The position numbers and the translations under genes are program-made. Shown piece after piece: positions 1 to 7,673 of a stretch of 64,000 bases of DNA. Within the stretch, counting starts at the first letter, position 1; each line of letters starts with the position of its first letter. A model generated the notes under the pieces. The model saw only the letters and a program-made list of their open reading frames with translations. It was not told the origin of the DNA and searched no databases. This stretch comes from Bog-756 sp050014755 (lineage in GTDB: Bacteria > Actinomycetota > Acidimicrobiia > Acidimicrobiales > RAAP-2): the NCBI GenBank assembly GCA_050014755.1, contig JBEKCS010000001.1, forward strand, positions 1 to 64,000, given 5' to 3'.

Positions 1-322
1 AGAGCGCCCCCCACGCCTCGAGCTCGCGCACCCGGTCGGGGGCCTCCTGGGCGTGGACCTGGGCCATGCGCCAGTTGTTGAGCATCTTGCCGCCGCGCAT
101 GGTGTCGCGGAAGTGGACCTTCCAGTTGTCCTCGGGGTACACGTTGCCCATGGCGGCGGCCATGCCGCCCTCGGCCATGACGGTGTGGGCCTTGCCAAGG
201 AGGGACTTGCACACCACCGCGGTGCGCAGGCCCATGGCCTGGGCCTCGACGGCCGCACGCAGTCCGGCACCGCCTGCTCCGATGATGATGACGTCGAATT
301 CGTGGCTCTCGTAGTCGGTCAT
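1..322 (-). CDS. sdhA: Succinate dehydrogenase/fumarate reductase flavoprotein subunit, N-terminal part (cut by window edge)
   Basis: Only the first ~107 residues are in the window; the rest lies beyond position 1. The start ATG reads MTDYESHEFDV and is followed by an FAD-binding Rossmann motif (IIGAGGAGLRAA). The segment GKAHTVMAEGG matches the region where SdhA/FrdA proteins attach FAD covalently to a histidine. The product would oxidise succinate to fumarate as the catalytic, membrane-associated subunit of complex II. It lies 13 nt downstream of a membrane-anchor gene on the same strand, so the two are almost certainly one operon. Seen: motifs and operon. Known: family role. Inferred: succinate dehydrogenase rather than fumarate reductase, from the anchor type. 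Confidence 0.93.
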   Translation of the reverse strand, partial: MTDYESHEFDVIIIGAGGAGLRAAVEAQAMGLRTAVVCKSLLGKAHTVMAEGGMAAAMGNVYPEDNWKVHFRDTMRGGKMLNNWRMAQVHAQEAPDRVRELEAWGAL

Positions 323-335
323 GGTCTCGTCGTCT

Positions 336-1160
336 CTAGAGGTGGAAGCCGTAGTCGTGGATGGCCCCGCTGGCCACCAGCCGTACGTACAGGTCGGTGA
401 AGGCCACGAAGACCAGGCTCATCCACGCGAACAGCATGTGCTTGCCGTTCAGCGGGGTGAGGGTCTTCCAGATCCTGTGTCGGATCGGCGCCTTGGAGAA
501 CTGTTTGACGCCGCCGCCGCACAGGTGCCGGCAGGCGTGGCAGCTGAGGGAGTAGAGCCACAGCAGGGTGGCGTTGATGCAGAGCACGGCGGTGCCGACG
601 CTGAAGCCGGTGCCGGCGCCCGGCCAGCGGAAGGCCTCGACGGCGTCGATGGTCAAGATGACGTTGAAGACGAGGCCGCAGTAGAAGAAGTAGCGGTGGG
701 CGTTCTGGAGGAACAGCGGGAAGCGGGACTCACCGGTGTACGAGCCGTGGCCGTCCGACACCGCGCAGGCCGGCGGGGCCAGCCAGAACGATCGGTAGTA
801 GGCCTTGCGGTAGTAGTAGCAGGTCATCCGGAAGCCGAGCGGGAAGATCAGGATCAGCAGGGCCGGTGAGATCGTCCACCACGTGATGACCGTCCCCGGG
901 TGGCTCCCCGGAACGCAGCTCTCCACCAGACAGGGGGAGTAGAAGGGCGAGATCAGGTTGCGGTTCAACGACTGGCCGGCGAAGTAGTTCTTGTTCACGA
1001 AGGCGGCCCAGCTGGCGTAGGCCACGAAGGAGGTGAGGACCACGAAGGTCACCACCGGCTGGACCCAGTAGCGGTCGGTACGCAGGGTGGCGACGTCCGG
1101 GCCTCCCCGTGCCCCGCCGAGTACGACCGGGGTTACTGATGGGTCCTCCAACGTCGTCAA
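336..1160 (-). CDS. sdhC: Succinate dehydrogenase membrane anchor subunit, actinobacterial Sdh1 (Rv0249c) type
   Basis: The 274-residue protein has about five hydrophobic segments and a Cys/His-rich stretch (SLSCHACRHLCGG) near residue 205. Length and this stretch recall the single-polypeptide anchor encoded by M. tuberculosis Rv0249c in the Sdh1 operon. It would hold the catalytic subunits in the membrane and pass electrons to menaquinone; the histidines are candidate haem ligands. The start is a TTG, chosen because a good Shine-Dalgarno (GAGGGAG) sits 8-10 nt upstream and no ATG fits. It is transcribed away from the AAA+ gene, so 1161-1392 should carry divergent promoters. Gene name follows general usage; some databases label this type differently. 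Confidence 0.83.
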   Translation of the reverse strand: MTTLEDPSVTPVVLGGARGGPDVATLRTDRYWVQPVVTFVVLTSFVAYASWAAFVNKNYFAGQSLNRNLISPFYSPCLVESCVPGSHPGTVITWWTISPALLILIFPLGFRMTCYYYRKAYYRSFWLAPPACAVSDGHGSYTGESRFPLFLQNAHRYFFYCGLVFNVILTIDAVEAFRWPGAGTGFSVGTAVLCINATLLWLYSLSCHACRHLCGGGVKQFSKAPIRHRIWKTLTPLNGKHMLFAWMSLVFVAFTDLYVRLVASGAIHDYGFHL

Positions 1161-1379
1161 TGCTCTTCTCCCTCATCGGGCCGTGTTCGGCCAAGTTATT
1201 CGGCCGTTGCCGACCGTCGTCCGTGGGGCGAACCGTCCCCCGACGCGCGCAGGCCCAGGGGCCCGCGATCTGACAGACCGTTATCTTTCCATTCCTGGGC
1301 GCACGGTGCGAAACCCCTCGGCACCGGAGCCCGTCGGGGCACCCCCGGGGGGGCCGCCCCACACCCCCGGCGCCACGCA

Positions 1380-1385
1380 TAGGCT
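1380..1385 (+). promoter_or_regulatory. -10 element (TAGGCT) of a probable leaderless promoter
   Basis: TAGGCT ends 7 nt before the ATG at 1393 and no Shine-Dalgarno is present, so transcription probably begins at or next to the start codon. The same hexamer recurs at this distance from other starts in the window. Confidence 0.5.
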
Positions 1386-1392
1386 CGGCCGT

Positions 1393-2895
1393 ATGACATC
1401 ACCGGACCCCTCTTCCCGCCCCGACGACGGGGCCCGCGTCGACCCGTCCGTACGCCTGACGCCTGCGCCGGACATCAGCACGCTCGGTGCCCTCCGCCAG
1501 GCCGGGTGGAAGCCCCTGACGGTGGGCGACGAGATCCGCCGCAACGCCGCCGCCCGGATCGCCGCCGGTGAGCCGCTGGTGACCGGTGTGCTCGGCTTCG
1601 AGGACACCGTGCTCCCCCAGTTGGAGAACGCGGTCCTGGCCGGCCACGACATCATCCTCCTGGGCGAGCGCGGCCAGGCCAAGACCCGCATCATCCGCTC
1701 GATGGTCGGGCTGCTCGACGAGTGGCTCCCCATCGTGGCCCACTCCGAGATCAACGACGACCCGTTCCACCCCATCTCCCGGTTCGCCAAGGACCTGCTC
1801 GCCGAGGCGGGTGAGGACACGCCGGTGGCCTGGGTGCACCGGAGCGACCGCTACGGCGAGAAGCTCGCCACCCCGGACACCTCGATCGCCGACCTCATCG
1901 GCGAGGTCGACCCCATCCGGGTGGCCGAGGGCAGGTACCTCTCGGACGAGCTGACCATCCACTACGGCCTCGTCCCCCGGCTCAACCGGGGGATCTTCGC
2001 GGTCAACGAGCTCCCCGACCTGGCGGAGCGGATCCAGGTCGGACTGCTCAACGTGCTGGAGGAGCGCGACGTCCAGATCCGCGGCCACCGGGTCCGGCTC
2101 CCGCTCGACATCGTGCTGGTGGCCACGGCCAATCCCGAGGACTACACCAACCGAGGTCGCATCATCACCCCGCTGAAGGACCGGTTCGGCGCGCAGATCC
2201 GCACCCACTACCCGTCGGACGCCGCCACCGAGCTCCGGATCGCCGAGCTCGAAGCGGACCTTCCGGGCCGTGGGCAGGACGAGGGGCCGGGCACGGTGGG
2301 CGACCCCCGCGTGGTGGTCCCGCCGTTCATGGCCGAAGTGGTGGCCGAGCTGAGCCAGCTGGCCCGCCAGAGCCCGCACCTCAACCAGCGCTCCGGCGTC
2401 TCGGTCCGGCTGACCATCGCCAACTACGAGACGTTGGTGGCCAATGCCACCCGGCGGGCACTGAGGAACGGCGAGTCCGAGGCCGTGCCCCGGGTGTCGG
2501 ACCTCCAGTCCCTCATCTCGTCGACGCAGGGGAAGGTCGAGATCGAGTCGCTCGAAGAGGGGAGGGACGAGGTCATCCTCTCCCAGCTGCTGAACGCGGC
2601 GGTGCTCCTCGTCTTCCGGCGCCGGGTCCACCTGGCCGAACCACAGGCCGTCGTCGGCGTCTTCACCGAGGAGACCGTCGTCCACGCCGGGGACGACCTC
2701 GCCTCCTCCGCCTACGCCGAGACCCTGGCGCTCCTGCCAGCGCTGTCCGCGCCGGTCCTGGCGCTGACCGGCGGGTCCGAGGACCCCGCCATGGTGGCCA
2801 GCGCCACCGAGTTCATCCTCGAGGGACTCCACCTGACCAAGCGGCTCAACAAAGAGGCCGCCGGCTCACGTGCGATCTACCGGGGCCGGGGATGA
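1393..2895 (+). CDS. MoxR/magnesium-chelatase-I-like AAA+ ATPase
   Basis: The 500-residue AAA+ ATPase has a P-loop-like segment (LLGERGQAKTRIIRSM), a sensor region (VLVATANPEDYTN) and a FAVNELPDL Walker B-type element. Such ATPases pair with VWA-domain proteins and act as chaperones that remodel or load metals into partners. The VWA partner follows with a 4-nt ATGA overlap, so the two are translationally coupled. The pair resembles M. tuberculosis Rv0958/Rv0959, annotated as a possible magnesium chelatase and a conserved protein. No chlorophyll or cobalamin genes are nearby, so real Mg-chelatase activity is unlikely. The open frame extends upstream to 1087, but that part overlaps the divergent promoter; the ATG with an appropriately spaced -10 was chosen. 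Confidence 0.88.
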   Translation: MTSPDPSSRPDDGARVDPSVRLTPAPDISTLGALRQAGWKPLTVGDEIRRNAAARIAAGEPLVTGVLGFEDTVLPQLENAVLAGHDIILLGERGQAKTRIIRSMVGLLDEWLPIVAHSEINDDPFHPISRFAKDLLAEAGEDTPVAWVHRSDRYGEKLATPDTSIADLIGEVDPIRVAEGRYLSDELTIHYGLVPRLNRGIFAVNELPDLAERIQVGLLNVLEERDVQIRGHRVRLPLDIVLVATANPEDYTNRGRIITPLKDRFGAQIRTHYPSDAATELRIAELEADLPGRGQDEGPGTVGDPRVVVPPFMAEVVAELSQLARQSPHLNQRSGVSVRLTIANYETLVANATRRALRNGESEAVPRVSDLQSLISSTQGKVEIESLEEGRDEVILSQLLNAAVLLVFRRRVHLAEPQAVVGVFTEETVVHAGDDLASSAYAETLALLPALSAPVLALTGGSEDPAMVASATEFILEGLHLTKRLNKEAAGSRAIYRGRG

Positions 2896-4925
2896 CCTGG
2901 CGGTTCGACTACCGCAGATGGGACGGCTCCCAGGAGTCGGCGGCCGACGACGCCGACGCCGTGCTCAAGCAGCTCACCGACGACCTCCTGGCCAACGGCG
3001 ACCTCCAGGAGGCGCTCCAGCGCATGCTCAACCGGGGGTGGCAGACCCCCGACGGCGAGCGGGTCCAGGGCCTGCGCGAACTGCTCGACCAGCTCCGGAT
3101 GGAGCGCGAGGACCTGCTCGAGCAGGGTGACCTGGGCGGCGCCTATGCCGAGATCGCCGACGAGCTCCAGGACGTGCTTCGCGAGGAGCGCCTCGGCATC
3201 GAGCGGCTCGAATCCGATGCCCGCGACTCCGGCGACCAGCGCCGCCAGGAGGTCACCGACCAGGTGGCCAGCGAGCGCCGGATGCAGCTCGACCTCCTCC
3301 CGAACGACCTGGCCGGGCAGGTGCGCGGGCTCCAGCACTACGAGTTCGTGTCCTCGGAGGCCCGCGAGCACTTCGAGGAGCTCATGGAACGCCTGCGCGA
3401 GGAGGTCGCCAAGACCTACTTCGACCAGATGTCCGAGGCGCTCGCCAACCCGGATCCGGCCCAGCTCGAGCACATGCGTCAGGCGTTCGACGCCCTCAAC
3501 CGGATGGTCGAGCAGCGCGAGGCGGGCGAGGAGATCGACCCGAGCTTCGAGTCGTTCATGGAGCGCTTCGGCGACCTGTTCCCCGGCAACCCGAAGGACC
3601 TGGACGAGCTCCTCGAGCAGCTCGCGGCGCGCATGGCCGCGGCGCAGGCCATGTGGAACTCGATGTCACCCGAGCAACGGTCGCAGCTCCAGGGGCTGGC
3701 CGAATCGCTGCTCGAGGACATGGACCTGCGGTGGCAGGTCGACCGGCTGGCCGGCAACCTCCAGAGGGCCTTTCCCGACGCGGGGTGGGAGCAACGGTTC
3801 CGGTTCCGGGGGGACGACCCGATGGGCATGGGGGAGGCGACCGATGCCGCCGGTCGCCTGCGCGATCTCGACGACCTCGAGGGATACCTGCGGGCGGCCA
3901 ACTCGCCGGCCTCGCTGTCCGAGGTCGATCTGGACAAGGTCAAGCGCAGCCTGGGCGAGGACGCGGCCAAGTCGCTCGACCGGCTGGCCAAGCTGGCCAA
4001 GCAACTCGAGGAAGCCGGCCTCATCGACCAGCGCGAGGGCCGGTTCGAGCTGACGCCCAAGGGCACGCGCCGGATCGGCCAACAGGCCCTGTCCGATCTG
4101 TTCTCCCAGCTGACCAAGGACCGGGTCGGCAACCACGCCACCACCTGGACCGGCACGGGCCACGACCGCGAGGAGACGACCAAGCCGTACGAGTACGGCG
4201 ATCCGTTCAACCTCGACCTGTCCCGCACCGTGCACAACGCGGTGCGCCGGTCCGGAAGCGGCGTCCCGGTCCGGCTGCATCCCGACGATTTCGAGGTCAT
4301 CGAAACCGAGGCGTTGACCCGCTCGGCCACGGTGCTCCTGCTCGACCTGTCGCTGTCGATGCCGATGCGCGACAACTTCGTGCCGGCGAAGAAGATGGCC
4401 TTGGCACTCCATACGCTGATCACGTCCCGGTTCCCCCGCGACTACCTCGGCCTGGTCGGGTTCTCCGAGGTGGCCCGCGAGATCGAGGCGGAGGACCTGC
4501 CCACGGTCAGCTGGGACTACGTCTACGGGACCAACCTCCAGCACGGCCTGATCCTGGCCCGCAAGATGCTCGCCCACCAGCAGGGGACCAAGCAGATCAT
4601 CCTGGTGACCGACGGTGAGCCCACCGCCCACATCGTGCACTACGACGGGGGCCTCGGGTACGACGTCGAGTTCAACTACCCGCCGAGGCCCGAGACCCTG
4701 GAGCTGACGCTGGCCGAGGTCATGCGGTGCACCAAGGCGGGCATCACCATCAACACGTTCCTCCTCGACCCCGACCGCGGGCTGTGGGGATTCGTCGACC
4801 AGCTGTCGCGGATCAACAAGGGACGTACCTTCGCCACCTCACCGGGCGAGCTGGGCGACTACGTGCTGGTCGACTTCCTCAACCACAAGACGAGCATCCG
4901 GTCGCGGGGTCGCCGGGCCGGCTGA
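2892..4925 (+). CDS. VWA-domain protein, partner of the AAA+ ATPase
   Basis: The protein has 677 residues. The N-terminal ~400 are highly charged and largely helical. The C-terminal ~200 form a von Willebrand factor A domain with a MIDAS metal site: LLDLSLSMPM supplies DxSxS and VTDGEPTAH a later aspartate. By analogy with other MoxR/VWA pairs the VWA protein recruits the substrate and the AAA+ protein supplies mechanical work. Length and order match Rv0959 (about 670 residues). The start ATG overlaps the upstream stop (ATGA). Substrate unknown. Confidence 0.86.
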   Translation: MTWRFDYRRWDGSQESAADDADAVLKQLTDDLLANGDLQEALQRMLNRGWQTPDGERVQGLRELLDQLRMEREDLLEQGDLGGAYAEIADELQDVLREERLGIERLESDARDSGDQRRQEVTDQVASERRMQLDLLPNDLAGQVRGLQHYEFVSSEAREHFEELMERLREEVAKTYFDQMSEALANPDPAQLEHMRQAFDALNRMVEQREAGEEIDPSFESFMERFGDLFPGNPKDLDELLEQLAARMAAAQAMWNSMSPEQRSQLQGLAESLLEDMDLRWQVDRLAGNLQRAFPDAGWEQRFRFRGDDPMGMGEATDAAGRLRDLDDLEGYLRAANSPASLSEVDLDKVKRSLGEDAAKSLDRLAKLAKQLEEAGLIDQREGRFELTPKGTRRIGQQALSDLFSQLTKDRVGNHATTWTGTGHDREETTKPYEYGDPFNLDLSRTVHNAVRRSGSGVPVRLHPDDFEVIETEALTRSATVLLLDLSLSMPMRDNFVPAKKMALALHTLITSRFPRDYLGLVGFSEVAREIEAEDLPTVSWDYVYGTNLQHGLILARKMLAHQQGTKQIILVTDGEPTAHIVHYDGGLGYDVEFNYPPRPETLELTLAEVMRCTKAGITINTFLLDPDRGLWGFVDQLSRINKGRTFATSPGELGDYVLVDFLNHKTSIRSRGRRAG

Positions 4926-4929
4926 GCCG

Positions 4930-5331
4930 TCAGTCGGTGAGGTCCGAGGTCTCCCACCGCTTCGGTCCGATGCGAACGATGGCGCGGTTGCCGAGACTCT
5001 GGATCTCGAAGTCGACCGTGTCCAAGACGAGGGGCCTGCCGCGTTCGAGCGTCGCCTCCGGGTCGTTCAGGTGGACGAACCGCACGATCTCGCATCCATC
5101 GGGAGTCCGACCCGGGGTGGGGATGAACATCCAGTGCTCGCCTTCGAGGAACGTGAGTGCTTCCCGGATGTGGCCGTAGCTCCGTCGCCCGAGGTCGGGA
5201 TCGAGGAGCGTCTTCGCTTCGCTGGACCGACCGGCGAACAGCGCGTTGAGGAACTGATCCACGAATTCGCCTGCGCCGTCGGTCCCGCACCACGTACCGA
5301 GTTGATCCGCCTTGGCCTTACTGATGGGCAT
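4930..5331 (-). CDS. Hypothetical protein, 133 residues
   Basis: I do not recognise this protein. It is acidic with no signal peptide or membrane segment; alternating helix (FVDQFLNALFAG) and strand-like stretches (RALVRIGPKRW-like end) would be compatible with a small alpha+beta fold, but this is only an impression. The frame can also start at a TTG at 5337; I prefer the ATG at 5331 because TACCAT sits 5 nt upstream on the minus strand as a possible -10. Its 3' end converges on the VWA gene with a 4-nt gap. A 7-bp inverted repeat (AGTCAAT 5332-5338 and ATTGACT 5355-5361) flanks the putative promoter. Confidence 0.6.
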   Translation of the reverse strand: MPISKAKADQLGTWCGTDGAGEFVDQFLNALFAGRSSEAKTLLDPDLGRRSYGHIREALTFLEGEHWMFIPTPGRTPDGCEIVRFVHLNDPEATLERGRPLVLDTVDFEIQSLGNRAIVRIGPKRWETSDLTD

Positions 5332-5547
5332 AGTCAATGGTAAGTCACGCCTCTATTGACTTCGCGGCATTGCCGTGCATCGCGTAGTTGCCCGTCGAGG
5401 CACTGCGCGGGACCCGGTCGGGTCGAGGGCCGGCCCGGTGTGGTGCGGGAGGGACGCCTCCGGAGCCGCTGGTGGGCACGGTCAGGTTTTTCTTGCGTTT
5501 CCGATGGTTATGGGGAAGGATTACATACCTGTAGTTACATCCGTGCT

Positions 5548-5571
5548 ATGCGGTTTCACGCGAAACCGCAT
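5548..5571 (+). promoter_or_regulatory. Perfect 10-bp inverted repeat upstream of whiB
   Basis: Arms ATGCGGTTTC (5548-5557) and GAAACCGCAT (5562-5571) flank the 4-nt loop ACGC. It lies 25 nt before the whiB start. It could form a leader hairpin or be a dimeric operator. There is no T-tract, so it is not a standard terminator. TTACAT also occurs twice just upstream (5521-5526 and 5535-5540). Confidence 0.5.
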
Positions 5572-5596
5572 GGATGAGTGGGAGGGAGGTCTGGCG

Positions 5597-5875
5597 ATGG
5601 ACATGGTGTCATTGATGTACGGACCCCAAGAACGGACATGGCAGACCAAGGCGAATTGCATGGGGGTCGACCCCGACCTCTTCTTTCCCGAGCGGGGTGC
5701 GTCCACCCGCGAGGCGAAGGAAGTGTGCCGTGGGTGCGTCGTGCGCGAGGACTGCCTCGAATACGCATTGGCCAACGGCGAGAAGTTCGGCATCTGGGGC
5801 GGGCTGTCCGAGCGCGAGCGGCGACGGCTGCGTCGTCAGCGTGCCATGCAGCGCCGCGCGGCGACGGCCTCGTAA
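5597..5875 (+). CDS. whiB: WhiB-family Fe-S transcriptional regulator, WhiB/WhiB2 (WhmD) type
   Basis: The 92-residue protein has the four [4Fe-4S]-binding cysteines in WhiB spacing (C21, C44, C47, C53), the GIWGG turn and a basic C-terminus (SERERRRLRRQR). Sequence around LFFPERGASTREAKEVC and CLEYALANGEKFGIWGG is very close to Streptomyces WhiB and mycobacterial WhiB2/WhmD. These bind the housekeeping sigma factor and, with WhiA, control septation genes. Start: the ATG at 5597 has GGAGGGAGGT ending 6 nt before it; an upstream ATG at 5570 lies inside the hairpin arm. In this setting the likely role is control of cell division. Family assignment is firm; the subfamily is recognised from conserved residues. 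Confidence 0.92.
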   Translation: MDMVSLMYGPQERTWQTKANCMGVDPDLFFPERGASTREAKEVCRGCVVREDCLEYALANGEKFGIWGGLSERERRRLRRQRAMQRRAATAS

Positions 5876-5894
5876 CGCGGTTGGGGGATCTCCG

Positions 5895-6764
5895 CTAGCG
5901 GAGGCCCAGGCGGAAGTCGATGGCGCACTCGGCCCGAAGGCCGAGCTCGGGCCATCGGTGCTTCGGCACGGCGGCCAGAGCCGAAGCGGGGAGTAGTCCG
6001 ACGAGCTCTCCCCGGATCGCGGTGCAGCCGTTCTCGGCCGCGCCCCGGGCCACGTCGTCGAATACCTCGGTGAGGGTGATCGCATCGGGGTCGACCAGGT
6101 TGCAGCTGACCTGGGCACCTCCGTCGACGGCCAGTCCGAGCGTCCGCAGCCCCGGCCGACGGAGCATCGACGCCAGCAGCCGGGCCACGGCCGCCACGTG
6201 GTCGGACCGCGCGCCCTGTTCGGCCCCGCCGATCCACACGTTGTAGGCGATCAACACCGTCCGGGCACCGACAGCGGTCGCTCCGGCCGTCGGGTGGGGC
6301 GACGGGGGCCCGGTGTCGGGGCTCAGCACCGTGAACGCGCCGCGCCGGATGTCGGGAAGGCTGCGCTCCGGCCCGTAGAGGAAGCACGGGACGCCGAGCG
6401 TCGCTCCGGCCCAGGAGGCGAACGCGTCCTGCGCGTGGAGCACGGACTCCCACGGGGTGACGGCTCCACCCGGGCCGACCAGGGGGACGAACGGGACGAC
6501 GTCGACGGCTCCGAGGCGGGGGTGGACGCCTCGATGCACGCGCAGATCGATCGCCGGGATCGCCGCCGCGGTCACTGTGCGGGCAGCCTCCTCGACGTCG
6601 GCCAGGGTGCCGAGGAGGGTGAGCACCGTCCGGTTGTGCTCGGGATCGCTGTGGACGTCGACGACCAGGTCCCCCCCGGCTTCGGTCACCGTGGCGATGA
6701 CCCCGGCGTCACGCCCCTCGCTGATGTTGATGACGCACTCGGCCGGTGCGCCCACCTGCACCAC
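5895..6764 (-). CDS. Glutamate formimidoyltransferase (FTCD N-terminal domain family)
   Basis: The 289-residue protein begins ECVINISEGRD and continues HSDPEHNRTVLTLLG, signatures of the formiminotransferase N-terminal subdomain. VHRGVHPRLGAVDVVPFVPL is also typical. The family transfers a formimino group between formiminoglutamate and tetrahydrofolate in histidine degradation. No histidine-utilisation genes are visible here, so its local role is unclear; it could instead act in folate one-carbon recycling. GTG start. It begins 7 nt after a WhiB-family gene on the same strand, suggesting co-transcription. Only the transferase part is present; the cyclodeaminase half of the bifunctional enzyme is absent. 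Confidence 0.85.
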   Translation of the reverse strand: MVQVGAPAECVINISEGRDAGVIATVTEAGGDLVVDVHSDPEHNRTVLTLLGTLADVEEAARTVTAAAIPAIDLRVHRGVHPRLGAVDVVPFVPLVGPGGAVTPWESVLHAQDAFASWAGATLGVPCFLYGPERSLPDIRRGAFTVLSPDTGPPSPHPTAGATAVGARTVLIAYNVWIGGAEQGARSDHVAAVARLLASMLRRPGLRTLGLAVDGGAQVSCNLVDPDAITLTEVFDDVARGAAENGCTAIRGELVGLLPASALAAVPKHRWPELGLRAECAIDFRLGLR

Positions 6765-6771
6765 GCCTGGG

Positions 6772-7017
6772 TCAGACGCTGACTGCGCTCAACCCGACCC
6801 GGCGCCGGCGCAGGATCCTGCGCCGCTCGCGCTCGGACTTGCCGCCCCACACGCCGTGGTCGACCCGCTCGGCGAGGGCGTACTCGAGGCAGGCCGAGGC
6901 CACGGGGCACTCGGCGCAGATCCGCTGGGCCTCCTGGACCCCCACGCCGTCACTCGGGAAGAAGATGGACGGCGACAGGTCCTTGCACTTCCCCTCTTCC
7001 ATCCACTCCGTGTCCAT
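6772..7017 (-). CDS. WhiB-family Fe-S transcriptional regulator (second copy)
   Basis: This 81-residue WhiB-like protein has the cluster cysteines C11, C34, C37 and C43, followed by HGVWGGKSERERRRI and a run of arginines that likely bind DNA. It differs enough from the whiB at 5597 (shorter N-terminus, VWGGK instead of IWGGL) to be a separate paralogue; I do not assign a numbered subfamily. The ATG at 7017 has a GGAGG Shine-Dalgarno 6 nt upstream, which rules out the longer open frame. An AT-rich patch at about 7145-7195 is the likely promoter. It is followed directly by the formiminotransferase gene. Confidence 0.9.
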   Translation of the reverse strand: MDTEWMEEGKCKDLSPSIFFPSDGVGVQEAQRICAECPVASACLEYALAERVDHGVWGGKSERERRRILRRRRVGLSAVSV

Positions 7018-7300
7018 GGATCCTCCGTGATCCTCGGGGATGTCCCGGCATCCGCAGTGGCCTGTCCGGCCGTCTGCCTCTGCTGCATCCGTTCTGGATC
7101 CAGTGTCGCGCCCGGTTTCGGCCAACGGTGCGGAATCGGCGAGTTCTGATGCTTTCCTCATCGAATTCTTAACTGTTACCTGGGCCTTCTTATGTTGGTC
7201 CCCGACGGGGTGCACCCGTGCGGTCCCGACGGCCCCGGCCGGCGGTCGGCCGGGTCGGCGGTAGGATCGCGGCACTGCCGTCCCAGGAGGAACCTCTGCC

Positions 7301-7660
7301 ATGACCCCGGTCACCGATGACCCGACCCTTCCCGAGGAGGATGCCGAACCGCAGCCGCCCGTCGGCCACGTGCGGATCGTCTACCTCGGCCCGGTGGCAC
7401 CCCACTGGGAGGTCCGCTCCGACTTCGGCGACCCGGCGCTCATCGAGGAGTTCCGCCGGCGGACCAACGCCAGGCTCGTCCTCCTTCCGCCGCACGATCC
7501 GCAGTACCGGCGCAACCGGGAGCGGGTCATCCGCGATGCCGAGCGGGAGAACATCCTGATCGAGTGGGATCTGGGCGTCCCCGAGGAGGAGTCGGCTGGC
7601 GCCGCGGCAGCGGTGGAGGAGTCCGCTGTGGGTGAGCCGGCGCCGGACGCCCCGGTCTGA
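7301..7660 (+). CDS. Conserved hypothetical protein, 119 residues
   Basis: Function not recognised. The protein is acidic, with a compact middle part (VRIVYLGPVAPHWEVRSDFG to about residue 90) and low-complexity Ala/Glu/Pro-rich ends. No membrane segment or known motif is visible. The start is well supported by AGGAGG about 9 nt upstream, and TAGGAT at 7259-7264 could be the -10 of a promoter with a ~30-nt leader. It is transcribed divergently from the second whiB. Confidence 0.7.
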   Translation: MTPVTDDPTLPEEDAEPQPPVGHVRIVYLGPVAPHWEVRSDFGDPALIEEFRRRTNARLVLLPPHDPQYRRNRERVIRDAERENILIEWDLGVPEEESAGAAAAVEESAVGEPAPDAPV

Positions 7661-7673
7661 CCGGGCTGTCCGC

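Noticed and set aside
1087..1392. Upstream extension of the AAA+ ATPase frame
   Set aside because: It overlaps the divergent promoter region of the sdh anchor gene; the ATG at 1393 has a well-placed -10 and gives a normal family N-terminus.
1393..4925. Genuine magnesium chelatase (BchI/BchD) for tetrapyrrole synthesis
   Set aside because: No chlorophyll or cobalamin genes nearby; the pair fits generic MoxR/VWA systems better.
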